Shown one piece after another: positions 29,312-38,721 of a stretch of 44,193 nucleotides of DNA. The notes under the pieces were generated by a model. It saw only the letters and a program-made list of their open reading frames with translations. It did no database searches and had not been told where the DNA came from. Position 1 is the stretch's first letter. The number at the start of each line of letters is the position of its first letter. The translations under genes and the position numbers were made by a program. The DNA lies in NCBI GenBank assembly GCA_001802795.1, contig MGZZ01000002.1:1-44193 (forward strand), written 5' to 3'. The stretch comes from Ignavibacteria bacterium GWC2_36_12. GTDB taxonomy: Bacteria > Bacteroidota > Ignavibacteria > Ignavibacteriales > Ignavibacteriaceae.

Positions 29312-30046
29312 ATGATAAATGTAAGCAAAAAAATTAAAGTATTAGGATTGGAAATTTACTGTGGTAAGCTTGAAGAATTATGTCTTAATAATAAATTTTT
29401 AGTAAATACAATTAGTCCAAATTCCTTTGCTATTTCTGAAAAAGATAAGACATTTAAAGATGCATTAAAAAATACAGATATTCTTGTTTTAGATGGATTA
29501 TATTTTGGTTTAGCCCCTCTATTATTAAGGGGTATTAAAGTAAAAAAAAACTCCGGGACAGATTGTTTTTATTATTTCTTAAGTCGGGCCAATGAAATTT
29601 CCGGGAAAGTATTCTTTCTAGGTGCTAGCCTTGAAACATTAGTTAAAATGGAAAAGAAAGCAAGAATAGATTATCCATCCATAACTACAGAATCTTACGC
29701 TCCACCATTTAGGGAATCTTTTACAAAAGATGATAACGAAAAAATGATTAAGGTAATTAATCAGTTCAATCCCGATATATTATTTATAGGTATGACAGCA
29801 CCTAAACAGGAAAAATGGGCATATGAACACAAAGATAAAATAAATGCAAATATAATTTGTACAGTAGGGAATGTATTTGATTGGTTCGCCGATAATCAAA
29901 AACGACCCGGAAAAATTTGGATTAAATTAGGCTTAGAATGGTTTATTAGAACTATTAGACGACCCGAAATATTAAAAAGATATCCTAATGTTTTTAAGTT
30001 TTTCTGGATACTTTTTTTAAATATAATCAGAATCAGAAAAGACTAA
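29312..30046 (+). CDS. WecG/TagA/CpsF family glycosyltransferase (GT26)
   Basis: NTISPNSFAISEKDK; LVLDGLYFGLAPLLL; IGMTAPKQEKWAYEH; GNVFDWFADNQKRPGKIWIKLGLEWFIR. Confidence 0.9.
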   Translation: MINVSKKIKVLGLEIYCGKLEELCLNNKFLVNTISPNSFAISEKDKTFKDALKNTDILVLDGLYFGLAPLLLRGIKVKKNSGTDCFYYFLSRANEISGKVFFLGASLETLVKMEKKARIDYPSITTESYAPPFRESFTKDDNEKMIKVINQFNPDILFIGMTAPKQEKWAYEHKDKINANIICTVGNVFDWFADNQKRPGKIWIKLGLEWFIRTIRRPEILKRYPNVFKFFWILFLNIIRIRKD

Positions 30047-31095
30047 TGGGGCAAATTAAGCTCGGTTTTATTGGTCTCGGACGAATGGGGATTACCCACC
30101 TGTCAATATTAAATTCTAACCCCAATGTAAATATCACTTCAGCGTGTGATCCCTCAATAATTATTAATATTTTTTTCAAAAAATATTTTGATAGTATTAA
30201 TCTCTATCATGATCACACTGAGCTTATAGATAAAGAAAAACCCGATGCAATTATTGTATCTACACCTCCAAATCTTCATTACCAGGTTGTTGAGGAAGCA
30301 ATAAAAAATAATATAAATATTTTTGCAGAGAAGCCTTTTACATTGTCTTACAAAGAATCTTCTATCTTAGCAAACCTTGCTGAAGAGAAGGGGATTATAA
30401 ACCAGGCTGGTTATGTTAACCGTTTTAATGATATGTTCCTTAAGACAAAAGAATTAATAGTAAATAATGTTATCGGTAAACTAACAGGTTTTAAATCGGA
30501 AATGTTCAGCAATACTATCAGTAAAGAAGATACGGTTGAGGGATGGCGTGGAAACGAAGAATTGGGAGGCGGCTGCCTGAATGAGATGGCATCACATGCA
30601 GTAGATCTTGTTAATTATATTATCGGTGTACCCGATATGGTCTCAAAAAGCGTACTTAGCAAAATTCTTTCTAAAAGTGTAGATGATGTTGTTTCCAGTA
30701 CTTTTATATATAAAAATGGAATAAGTGGGACGTTGTATGTTAACTGGTGCGACCCGGCATATAGAAAGCCTTCGAACAAACTAGAAATATCCGGCACCGA
30801 AGGTCAACTTTGGGTTGATCAGCATGGCATCAAAATTTTCTTAAAGAGAGCCTACGAAATGTATAATCTGAAAGAAGGATTGAATAAAATTTATATAACG
30901 GATGTATTTAATAATGTTCCTTTTTATGTAAGAGGCAATGAGTTTACGAGCCAGCTATATCATTTTATAAAATGCTTAAACGGCGGGGATGTAAAAAAAG
31001 TGTGTACTTTTAGGGATGCCGCTGAAACGCAAAAAGTGCTTAATATGATTCGCGAAGATTCAAAAAAGGGGAAGTTTTACGATGCAAAAAATTGA
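30046..31095 (+). CDS. Gfo/Idh/MocA family oxidoreductase
   Basis: KLGFIGLGRMGITHLSIL; DAIIVSTPPNLHYQVVEEAIKNNINIFAEKPF. Confidence 0.95.
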   Translation: MGQIKLGFIGLGRMGITHLSILNSNPNVNITSACDPSIIINIFFKKYFDSINLYHDHTELIDKEKPDAIIVSTPPNLHYQVVEEAIKNNINIFAEKPFTLSYKESSILANLAEEKGIINQAGYVNRFNDMFLKTKELIVNNVIGKLTGFKSEMFSNTISKEDTVEGWRGNEELGGGCLNEMASHAVDLVNYIIGVPDMVSKSVLSKILSKSVDDVVSSTFIYKNGISGTLYVNWCDPAYRKPSNKLEISGTEGQLWVDQHGIKIFLKRAYEMYNLKEGLNKIYITDVFNNVPFYVRGNEFTSQLYHFIKCLNGGDVKKVCTFRDAAETQKVLNMIREDSKKGKFYDAKN

Positions 31096-31969
31096 TAAAG
31101 TAATTTTGGGTGACAACCAGTTTTTTGGAATTAATCACATGTCGCAGGAAAAGGCTCAACAATTAGGAGAGAGGTTTCGCGAATTAAAAGATATAATTGC
31201 AGTTTACGATTATGCTGTTGAGAATGGAATTAATGCAATAATGCTAAACAGTAATGACAGGGCAAAAGAAATATGCGATTATTTCAGGGCTAACAAAACC
31301 CGGTATTCCGATATAAGCTGGTATCCTTCTCTGCCATATCCACATAAATATGCTAACCTGGTTGCTGAGAAGGGAATTGTATCCGCTGTTAATGAGGTTA
31401 TATTTTCTGATAATTCTACAAAAGGTTTGTTAAGTCTGGTAGCTAAAGGCAGCAGTGCTTTGTTAGGACAGGATGCGGTCAAAATAATGCAGATGCTTGT
31501 GGATATAGAAATTAAAGCGTTTCATGATTTGAATATCAAAGTCATTTTTCTTCAAAACATAATTACTGATCTCCTTCTTGGTTTAAAAGCTAAAATCTTT
31601 TTTAAAGAATATGCCGACTATATAAGAAAGAAATATAATGTTCTGCCGGGATTTTTAACTATGAATCTCCCCCATCTTGTTAAGCATTTTACCGAGTGGG
31701 GTATCGAAGAAGTTGTTATCTGCTCATCAATTAATAAAATTGGATATTTAATGTCACCTGATATTAAGACATACGAGGAAACTCTCAAGAATATAGATAA
31801 AAACAAATATCAGATTATGGCAATGTCTGTATTAGCTTCCGGTGCAATTCCTCCCGAGGATGCAATTCAATATATCACAGGTCAAAAAGTAAATTCAATA
31901 GTTTTTGGAGCTTCATCTGAAAAGAACATAAAAGAAACCACACAGTTAATTAATAGTTATTTTAATTAG
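31082..31969 (+). CDS. Putative TIM-barrel/aldo-keto reductase-like protein, function unassigned
   Basis: 295 aa; overlaps Gfo/Idh/MocA gene; IMAMSVLASGAIPPEDAIQYI..VNSIVFGASSEKNIKETTQLI resembles the C-terminal strand pattern of AKR-type barrels. Confidence 0.4.
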   Translation: MQKIDKVILGDNQFFGINHMSQEKAQQLGERFRELKDIIAVYDYAVENGINAIMLNSNDRAKEICDYFRANKTRYSDISWYPSLPYPHKYANLVAEKGIVSAVNEVIFSDNSTKGLLSLVAKGSSALLGQDAVKIMQMLVDIEIKAFHDLNIKVIFLQNIITDLLLGLKAKIFFKEYADYIRKKYNVLPGFLTMNLPHLVKHFTEWGIEEVVICSSINKIGYLMSPDIKTYEETLKNIDKNKYQIMAMSVLASGAIPPEDAIQYITGQKVNSIVFGASSEKNIKETTQLINSYFN

Positions 31970-32039
31970 CGAAGTTAAAGTCCTGATCTATAGGGTAGCT
32001 AAAGATAGTGGCTATTCAGACTAAAATCGAACAAAATTG

Positions 32040-32180
32040 CCACGACATTTAGGGTCTGTTGTACAAGTGTCATTCTGAATTTATTTCAGAATCTAAAGTT
32101 GTGAAACAAGTAATATTGAGACTCTGAAACAAGTTCAGAGTGACAAAAAAAAGTTATACAACAGACCTTTTATGTCGTGG
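32040..32180. mobile_element. MITE-like element with long nested terminal inverted repeats
   Basis: ccacgacatttagggtctgttgtacaa ... ttatacaacagaccttttatgtcgtgg; internal gtcattctgaatttatttcagaatct / agactctgaaacaagttcagagtgac palindrome. Confidence 0.75.
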
Positions 32181-32442
32181 AATAGAATAAAGGAACAAAA
32201 ATCCGGCTTTAGCCACATACTGCGTAACTTCAGTTAATTATCAATAATAATCAGTTGAATTACATAAAACTTTTTCTAAAATGAATAAAAAGTTACTCTG
32301 CCTTTCTCATTTTACACATAAGCGTATATTTGTAATAAATATTTTACAAATATGAAACAAGTGTGTAAATACCATTGCTCATTAGCACATCCTACCGCTG
32401 ATTTGGGCATAACGGATTATTACCTCGTAAGTAAAAGCTTTA

Positions 32443-32631
32443 GTGAAACAGAGAGAACTATATTCCCAATGTTTATATAGAAAGCATTTTGATGACATTC
32501 GTCTTGTAACCCGGCAAGAGATAGCAGAAAAATTATTGCTGATAAGAAGAGAGATTGATTTCGTTTACATCATACACTGTAAATGGGCAGTCGGCGGTGA
32601 CCGGTCATCGGTAGTAGGAAGTATAGAGTAG
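32443..32631 (+). pseudogene. Probable remnant of a Wzi-like protein N-terminal segment
   Basis: HFDDIRLVTRQEIAEKLLLI vs intact downstream LFTDIRPLSRQMIAEKLLVI. Confidence 0.5.
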
Positions 32632-32774
32632 GAAGTATTGAGACTATAATTAAAAGAGTTAAAGATTAAAAAATTGAAAGATTGACCTTCATTCAATAGT
32701 TATCCTATATACTTTGATTTTTGAAAATTTATTTCAGATCTTAGAAAGAATTTAATTTAAAATAGAGATTTATT

Positions 32775-33011
32775 ATGAAAAGCATTAAAATTATAATTGA
32801 ACATCACGAGGACGGATACATAGGGTATCCCATAGGCTTTACACGGGGAGCGATTGTTGGTCAGGGAGATACTTATGCTGATGCACTTACGGATACCGAA
32901 AGTGCGATCCAATTTTTCATAGAGCAGTATGGAAAAGATAAGTTCTTTGAACATCTTGAAGGGGGTAATGAAATGAAGGAAGCTTATATTGCAGAAGCAG
33001 TAATATTATAA
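32775..33011 (+). CDS. hicB: HicB-like antitoxin
   Basis: 78 aa; IIIEHHEDGYIGYPIGFTRGAIVGQGDTYADALTDTESAIQFF; immediately followed by HicA. Confidence 0.8.
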   Translation: MKSIKIIIEHHEDGYIGYPIGFTRGAIVGQGDTYADALTDTESAIQFFIEQYGKDKFFEHLEGGNEMKEAYIAEAVIL

Positions 33012-33247
33012 TGAAATTTCCTGTTGATGTTCCAAAAGCAGATGTAATAAAGGTATTTAAAATCTTAGGGTTTTCCATTGTTCGGGAGGGGAACCATATA
33101 ATATTGGAACGCACAAATCCTGATGGCAGCAAAACACCCCTTGTATTACCCAATCATCGTAAAATAAAATCAAGCACGCTTCGTTCTGTTTTAACTCAAT
33201 CGGGGATTGACCGTAATGATTTTCTGGAAGCATATAATAAGGTTTAG
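33011..33247 (+). CDS. hicA: HicA-like mRNA interferase toxin
   Basis: VIKVFKILGFSIVREGNHIILERTNPDGSKTPLVLPNHRKIKSSTLRSVLTQSGI; HicA dsRBD with G-N-H. Confidence 0.85.
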   Translation: MKFPVDVPKADVIKVFKILGFSIVREGNHIILERTNPDGSKTPLVLPNHRKIKSSTLRSVLTQSGIDRNDFLEAYNKV

Positions 33248-33535
33248 TTGATTTTTGCTTTAGTAGTTTAAGTTGTGGAAAGAAAAATCATAAGGGAAAA
33301 ATGTTACCATAGAGACTGTTTGAAAAACAAATAGAGGTGCTGCAAATGTTGGTAAAAACAATTTAGTATGGAGTATTGAGCCTGCATGCCGGTTTACCTA
33401 CCGATAGATATGGTAGGCAAGGTAAGGAGTATTGAGATGGCAAGGAGTTGCAATTGTATATCTTGGAAAAGAGGGTTACTGTTAAATTTTGGATTAGCGA
33501 ATTGTTTTATGTAAATTTGCAATACTATTGCATAA

Positions 33536-34750
33536 TTGCATAAGTTATGTATGTATATTGAAAGAAAAATAACATCTCACTTAAACAAAGTTCTTGACAA
33601 ATTCCCTGTTGTATCGGTAACCGGTCCTCGTCAGTCAGGTAAAACAACTTTATTGAAATCTGCCTTTTCTTCGTATACATATTATAACCTGGAACGTGTT
33701 GATTACAGGGAGATGATTCAATCAGACATAGTTGGATTTCTAAAGAATGCTGGTCCACATGTAATTTTCGATGAAGCGCAGAATTTACCGGACCTTTTTA
33801 GCTATATACAGGTGATTTCGGATGAAAGAAACTCTGCGGGTCAATATATATTATCAGGTTCCCAGAGCTTTTTATTAAGCGAAAAAATATCACAATCTCT
33901 TGCAGGTCGTGTAAGTGTTAATCATCTTTTCCCCTTCGATATAACGGAATTGAACCTGCCTACCGGTCAGGCAGGCATAACAGAAAAACAAAGCCTGTAT
34001 CAGACTATAATTAAGGGCTTTTATCCGAGGATATATGATAAAAACATACAACCCGAAGATTTTTATCCCTCATATCTGCAGACCTACATAGAGAGAGATA
34101 TAAGAACATTAAAATCAATTGAAAACTTAAATACTTTTGCCAGATTTTTAGGCTTATGTGCAGGCAGGGTAGGACAGATATTAAATATTACATCGCTTGC
34201 AAATGATGCGGGAATAGCAGTAAATACAGCTAAAACCTGGCTTTCCTTATTGGAATCAAGTTTCATAATCTTTTTACTTCAACCTTACTATAAAAATTTT
34301 AATAAAAGATTAATAAAATCACCCAAAATATATTTTTATGATACCGGGGTAGTATCCTCACTTCTTAAATTAACAAATCCCGATTCGGTTAAGAACCATT
34401 TTGCGTACGGTGCACTCTTTGAAAATTTAGTGATTAGCGAAATAATTAAAAGCATCACTCACTCCGGGAAAAAACCCGCAGTCTATTATTGGCGTGAGAG
34501 CAACGGCATCGAGATTGATTGTATTGTAGAAAGAGGAGAGGGTTCATTAACTGCTATTGAGATTAAAGGGGGTGAAACTTTTAATAGTGATTTTATAAAA
34601 GACTTGAAGAAATTTCCCGGCATTTCTACCAAACAAGCTATTAAAAAAGTTTTGCTCTATACAGGCGAAAAAGCTTTTAACGTAATAGACATAAGTATTA
34701 TTCCTTTTAATAAGCTTATTGATTTGCTCAAAGAGCTCAAAACCTATTAG
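33536..34750 (+). CDS. ATP-binding protein, AAA + DUF4143 type
   Basis: VVSVTGPRQSGKTTLLKSAF; VIFDEAQNLPDLFSYIQ; ILSGSQSFLL; YIERDIRTLKSIENLNTFARFLGLCAGRVGQ; VYYWRESNGIEIDCIVERG. Confidence 0.9.
   Translation: MHKLCMYIERKITSHLNKVLDKFPVVSVTGPRQSGKTTLLKSAFSSYTYYNLERVDYREMIQSDIVGFLKNAGPHVIFDEAQNLPDLFSYIQVISDERNSAGQYILSGSQSFLLSEKISQSLAGRVSVNHLFPFDITELNLPTGQAGITEKQSLYQTIIKGFYPRIYDKNIQPEDFYPSYLQTYIERDIRTLKSIENLNTFARFLGLCAGRVGQILNITSLANDAGIAVNTAKTWLSLLESSFIIFLLQPYYKNFNKRLIKSPKIYFYDTGVVSSLLKLTNPDSVKNHFAYGALFENLVISEIIKSITHSGKKPAVYYWRESNGIEIDCIVERGEGSLTAIEIKGGETFNSDFIKDLKKFPGISTKQAIKKVLLYTGEKAFNVIDISIIPFNKLIDLLKELKTY
33955..33975. repeat. 21-bp palindromic element inserted in-frame in the ATPase gene
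   Basis: cctgcctaccggtcaggcagg encoding LPTGQAG inside ITELN[LPTGQAG]ITEKQ. Confidence 0.7.
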
Positions 34751-34813
34751 AATTGAATTAAAACACATTTATGCTGATCAGAAACTGTTAACCCGAGTTT
34801 CAAACTTAGGTTA

Positions 34814-35047
34814 ACCAATGTATTTAGAGTCTGTTGCATAACTATTTTGTCGATCCTCTACGAGGATCCGTTTTACTTTGTTCATACTTTTATTACAAAA
34901 ATTGAACATCTACAATGTTCTTTTATAGTTTTGACCTCGTAGAGGTCAAATTATTGTAAAAAAGAATAAATCAAAAAAAATTAATCCTCGTAGAGGATTT
35001 ATAAATTTAATCAACAGAGTTTTGCAACAGAGTCTTTATCCATTGGT
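34814..35047. mobile_element. Second MITE-like element with nested inverted repeats and internal palindromes
   Basis: accaatgtatttagagtctgttgcataac ... gttttgcaacagagtctttatccattggt; internal gatcctctacgaggatc, gaacatctacaatgttc, gacctcgtagaggtc, aatcctcgtagaggatt. Confidence 0.7.
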
Positions 35048-35497
35048 AATAAAAGAAAACACTATAACTTAGATTTAACGGTTTTAACCGTTTACATTAT
35101 AAGATATCAGTCTAAGATTGATGGTTAATGAAAATGAGAAGTGGAATTAAAATCTGGAAAAAAAATGTCTAAAATAGATAGTTATATAACTATTTTTACA
35201 ATCTTAAATTTATTTTGGACAGCACTGTTACAGAGTAAAACATAGAAAAGAAGCTATCGGTAAATCCCAGAAAATCAGAAGTCAGAGATCAGTGTATAGC
35301 AACCTAGAGCATAGGCAGAGAGCAAAGTTTACCCTCCGTAGCCTTAGCGAAGGAGGGCAGGTAATCGGTTATCGTCGATAGCATAGAGTAGTGAGTATTG
35401 AGACGTGTGTGCCGGAAGACGCTGCCTGTTTTAATTTGATAAATAATTTTTTTATGTTACCCGATAAATACAATGAGAAGTAGAATTTATAGATAAT

Positions 35498-35782
35498 ATG
35501 AGACTTTCAAAAAGAGAAATAGAAGCCATTCGGTCAGTTATCACTAAATATGATAGCTCTGCAAAGATTCATTTATTTGGATCAAGAGTTTACGACGATA
35601 AAAGGGGAGGAGATATTGATTTGCTTATTTTTTCTGGCAAATTAAATTTTGAAAAAAAAATAAAGATAAAGGTAGAACTTAAGGAACTGCTTGGCGACCA
35701 AAAAATAGATATAATAATAGCGAAAGATAAATTAAACCCGTTTGTCGATTTAGTTTATGATACATCTGTCAGGTTGTCGTGA
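35498..35782 (+). CDS. MNT-type nucleotidyltransferase domain protein
   Basis: KIHLFGSRVYDDKRGGDIDLLIF. Confidence 0.85.
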   Translation: MRLSKREIEAIRSVITKYDSSAKIHLFGSRVYDDKRGGDIDLLIFSGKLNFEKKIKIKVELKELLGDQKIDIIIAKDKLNPFVDLVYDTSVRLS

Positions 35783-36237
35783 ATAAGATATTATCACTTC
35801 TTCAAAGTGAATTGAAGTTGATGAATGATGCTTCATCAATTCTAAAATACAGTTATGAGAAATGTAAAAAGATAAAGATAAAAAGGGAATATACACTTAA
35901 AGAACTTGATGCGTTTGAAAACCTGTCCTCCCGCTTTGCAAGATTAAATGACATAATTTTACAAAAGACACTAAAAACTATCCACTCAATTGATCTTGAT
36001 GAAATAAATACAATCAGAGATTCAATTAACTTGGCTGAGAAAAAAAACCTGATTAAAAGTGCTCGTAAAATGATTGAAATGCGCGAACTTAGAAATTCCA
36101 TTGTACATGAATATATCCCCGATGTAATAAAAAGTATTTTTATTAGTGCCTTAAAATTAACGCCGCTTTTGCTTAAGGATGTTGAGTTAATAAATTCTTA
36201 TTGTACTGACAAATTCATTGAAGAGAAAGATTTGTGA
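35779..36237 (+). CDS. HEPN-like toxin partner; GTG start
   Basis: MIEMRELRNSIVHEYIPD RX4H motif; 4-nt GTGA overlap with MNT gene. Confidence 0.75.
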   Translation: MNKILSLLQSELKLMNDASSILKYSYEKCKKIKIKREYTLKELDAFENLSSRFARLNDIILQKTLKTIHSIDLDEINTIRDSINLAEKKNLIKSARKMIEMRELRNSIVHEYIPDVIKSIFISALKLTPLLLKDVELINSYCTDKFIEEKDL

Positions 36238-36300
36238 AACTATAATCTACATTCCCAAAACATTAAACCTCTAAAAATTATTTCTCCCCGGATTATCCGA

Positions 36301-37947
36301 ATGAAAAAAACTACCCTCTGTTTTCTTTTTCTTGCAAGTATTGTATTGCATTCTCAGTCAGTTTATGAGCCGGTGTATAATACAAATATTTATGATTTTC
36401 TTGAAAGAACGGCTGATAAAGGGATTATAAATTTATTTACTGATATCCGTCCGTTATCCCGCCAAATGATAGCTGAGAAGCTGTTGGTTATAGAATCCAA
36501 CCAAAGCGAGCTTACCGAAACTGAAAAGGCAAGATTAGATTTTTATAAAAGAGAATATGCTTTTGAAATAAAATTTATTGAAAAAGATACCTCTGAAATA
36601 TCGGAATTCTTTTCTTCCGATAAAGATTTTAGATTTAACTTCTTTAAATTTTATTCCCCCGGATTTACTTTTGTTGCTGATCCGGTTTTAGGCTTAGGTT
36701 ACGAGTTACGTTCTAAAACATATCATCAATATACCGGTATTCAGTTTCATGGAAGAATAAGCGACAACTGGGGTTTTTATTTTAATTATAGAGATAACCT
36801 GGAACAAGGGAACAAAATAGATGTCGGCAAAAAATTTACTCCTTCTACAGGTATAATAATATCAAAAAGTTCAACGAACAGCATTCAGTACAGCGAGACC
36901 CGTGGTGGAATCAGTTATGGCTGGGATTGGGGGCTTCTTACAGCAGGAAAAGATTTTATAAATATAGGCTCAAGCTATCAGTCTCAGGTAATTTTATCCG
37001 GTAAAACCCCAAGCTTTCCGTTTATACGATTAGAGATTATCCCTGTAAGTTGGTTCAAATATAATTTTATACACGGCTGGTTGAATTCCAATTTAATTGA
37101 TTCAGGCACAATAAGATATACGGGTGTCACGTCAACGTTTGAGGACAGATCGAAAACATTTTCGAAGAGACAAAAATACTATGTTGGTCATTCACTTTCA
37201 TTTGAGCCGCTTGATAACTTATGGCTGACTTTAGGCGAATCGATTATTTACAGTGACCAATTGGAATTTATATATTTCATTCCTGTTTTCTACAGGTTTG
37301 CCGATCATTATAACAGTAAAGGTGGTGGAGACACAGGGGATAATGCACAAATATTTTTTAATACTTCTTATCGCTGGGAAGAAATAAAAAGTAAATTCTA
37401 TCTTTCATTATATATTGATGAGCTTTCACCCGAAAGTATCTTTAGCGGCAGTAATAATGCACAGGTCTACGCCGTAATATTTGGGGGTAAATTTACAAAT
37501 CCTATATGGAGCAATAATTATTTTACCCTTGAATACACTGCGTTAAAACCTTACAACTATATGAATGGGGACCCGGCGCAAACTTATTTCAGTTCCGGGT
37601 ATCAGCTCGGTCACTGGATTGGCTCTAATGCCGTACAGCTATATGCCGAAATGGAGCAGTACCTGCCTTGCCTAATAAATTTAAAAGCTTATTATACTTA
37701 TGTAATTAAGGGAGAAAAAGAAAATATAAACAGCTATTACGACAGGGTCACCCCGACTTACCCACTCTTAGCAGGAGACAATAGTTATTATTCAGATATC
37801 GGGGGAGAAATTTCTTATAGTCCTCTTAACGATCTTTCACTCGAATTAAAATTTAGTTATATAAACGTAGCGAGCGGAAGATTTGAAAGCGAGTACGGGA
37901 TTGATAAAGACTTTTCATTTGGTACTTTTGTCAGGTACGGGTTTTGA
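36301..37947 (+). CDS. Capsule assembly Wzi family outer-membrane protein
   Basis: Signal peptide MKKTTLCFLFLASIVLHSQS; DIRPLSRQMIAEKLL; aromatic beta-barrel strands through the C-terminal RYGF. Confidence 0.75.
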   Translation: MKKTTLCFLFLASIVLHSQSVYEPVYNTNIYDFLERTADKGIINLFTDIRPLSRQMIAEKLLVIESNQSELTETEKARLDFYKREYAFEIKFIEKDTSEISEFFSSDKDFRFNFFKFYSPGFTFVADPVLGLGYELRSKTYHQYTGIQFHGRISDNWGFYFNYRDNLEQGNKIDVGKKFTPSTGIIISKSSTNSIQYSETRGGISYGWDWGLLTAGKDFINIGSSYQSQVILSGKTPSFPFIRLEIIPVSWFKYNFIHGWLNSNLIDSGTIRYTGVTSTFEDRSKTFSKRQKYYVGHSLSFEPLDNLWLTLGESIIYSDQLEFIYFIPVFYRFADHYNSKGGGDTGDNAQIFFNTSYRWEEIKSKFYLSLYIDELSPESIFSGSNNAQVYAVIFGGKFTNPIWSNNYFTLEYTALKPYNYMNGDPAQTYFSSGYQLGHWIGSNAVQLYAEMEQYLPCLINLKAYYTYVIKGEKENINSYYDRVTPTYPLLAGDNSYYSDIGGEISYSPLNDLSLELKFSYINVASGRFESEYGIDKDFSFGTFVRYGF

Positions 37948-37996
37948 AAATCAGAGAACAGAAGTCAGAGAAAAGAAATTAGAAGGGGGGTTATTA

Positions 37997-38383
37997 GTGA
38001 GAATAAATTCAGCAAAGGATTTAGATGTTTATAAAAAGGCTTATACATTAGCAATGCAGATATTTCAGATTAGTAGATCATTTCCAAAGGAAGAACGATA
38101 TGCTCTAACGAATCAAATAAGACGTTCTTCACGTTCTGTTTGTTTGAATCTTAGAGAAGCATGGGCAAAACGGCGGTACGAGGCGCATTTCGTGAGTAAG
38201 CTAACTGATTGTGATGGAGAAAATAATGAAACAGATTCATCATTGGATTTTGCAAAAGATTGTGACTATATCAGTAACGAAGAACATCAATTGTTGACTT
38301 CGTTGACAGCAGAGGTAGGCAGAATGCTCGGTTCTATGATTAATAGCCCGGATTCATTCTTAATAAAATCCTCTAACAATTAA
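37997..38383 (+). CDS. Four-helix-bundle protein (23S rRNA intervening-sequence-type family); GTG at 37997 preferred over track start 37883
   Basis: DLDVYKKAYTLAMQIFQISRSFPKEERYALTNQIRRSSRSVCLNLREAWAKRRYEAHFVSKLTDCDGENNETDSSLDFA. Confidence 0.85.
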   Translation: MRINSAKDLDVYKKAYTLAMQIFQISRSFPKEERYALTNQIRRSSRSVCLNLREAWAKRRYEAHFVSKLTDCDGENNETDSSLDFAKDCDYISNEEHQLLTSLTAEVGRMLGSMINSPDSFLIKSSNN

Positions 38384-38487
38384 TTCTGACTTCTGATCTC
38401 TAATCTCTGACTTCAGGAGACATTAGAGATAACAACCTCATCCCTATCCTTGCTGAGGTCTCACTCCTTCCTAGTAAGAGCATCAGC

Positions 38488-38705
38488 GATAATCTGCGAA
38501 ATCTGCGAGAAAGAATATTTCACGCAGAAGGTGCGAAAAAAGCTTGCGATGAGGAACTTTGCGGGCAGCTTACTATTTGTATATAATACTTTACAAATAG
38601 TAACACTTATAGAGAAAAAACATCAGCGATAATCTGCGAGATCTGCGAGAAAAAAGATTTCCCGCAGACCTGTCCGCCATAAATTCCATTGAAGGCGGAT
38701 GCGCA
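38488..38705. repeat. Right-zone interspersed repeats (atcagcgataatctgcgagatctgcgag...)
   Basis: cagcgataatctgcgaaatctgcgagaaagaatatttcacgcag; near-copy at 38623 with cctgtccgccataaattccattgaaggcgg. Confidence 0.8.
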
Positions 38706-38721
38706 GAAAATATAACCCCGT

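Noticed and set aside
37997-38383. rRNA gene near the four-helix-bundle (23S intervening-sequence type) protein
   Set aside because: No rRNA-like sequence seen; these proteins commonly occur outside rRNA genes.
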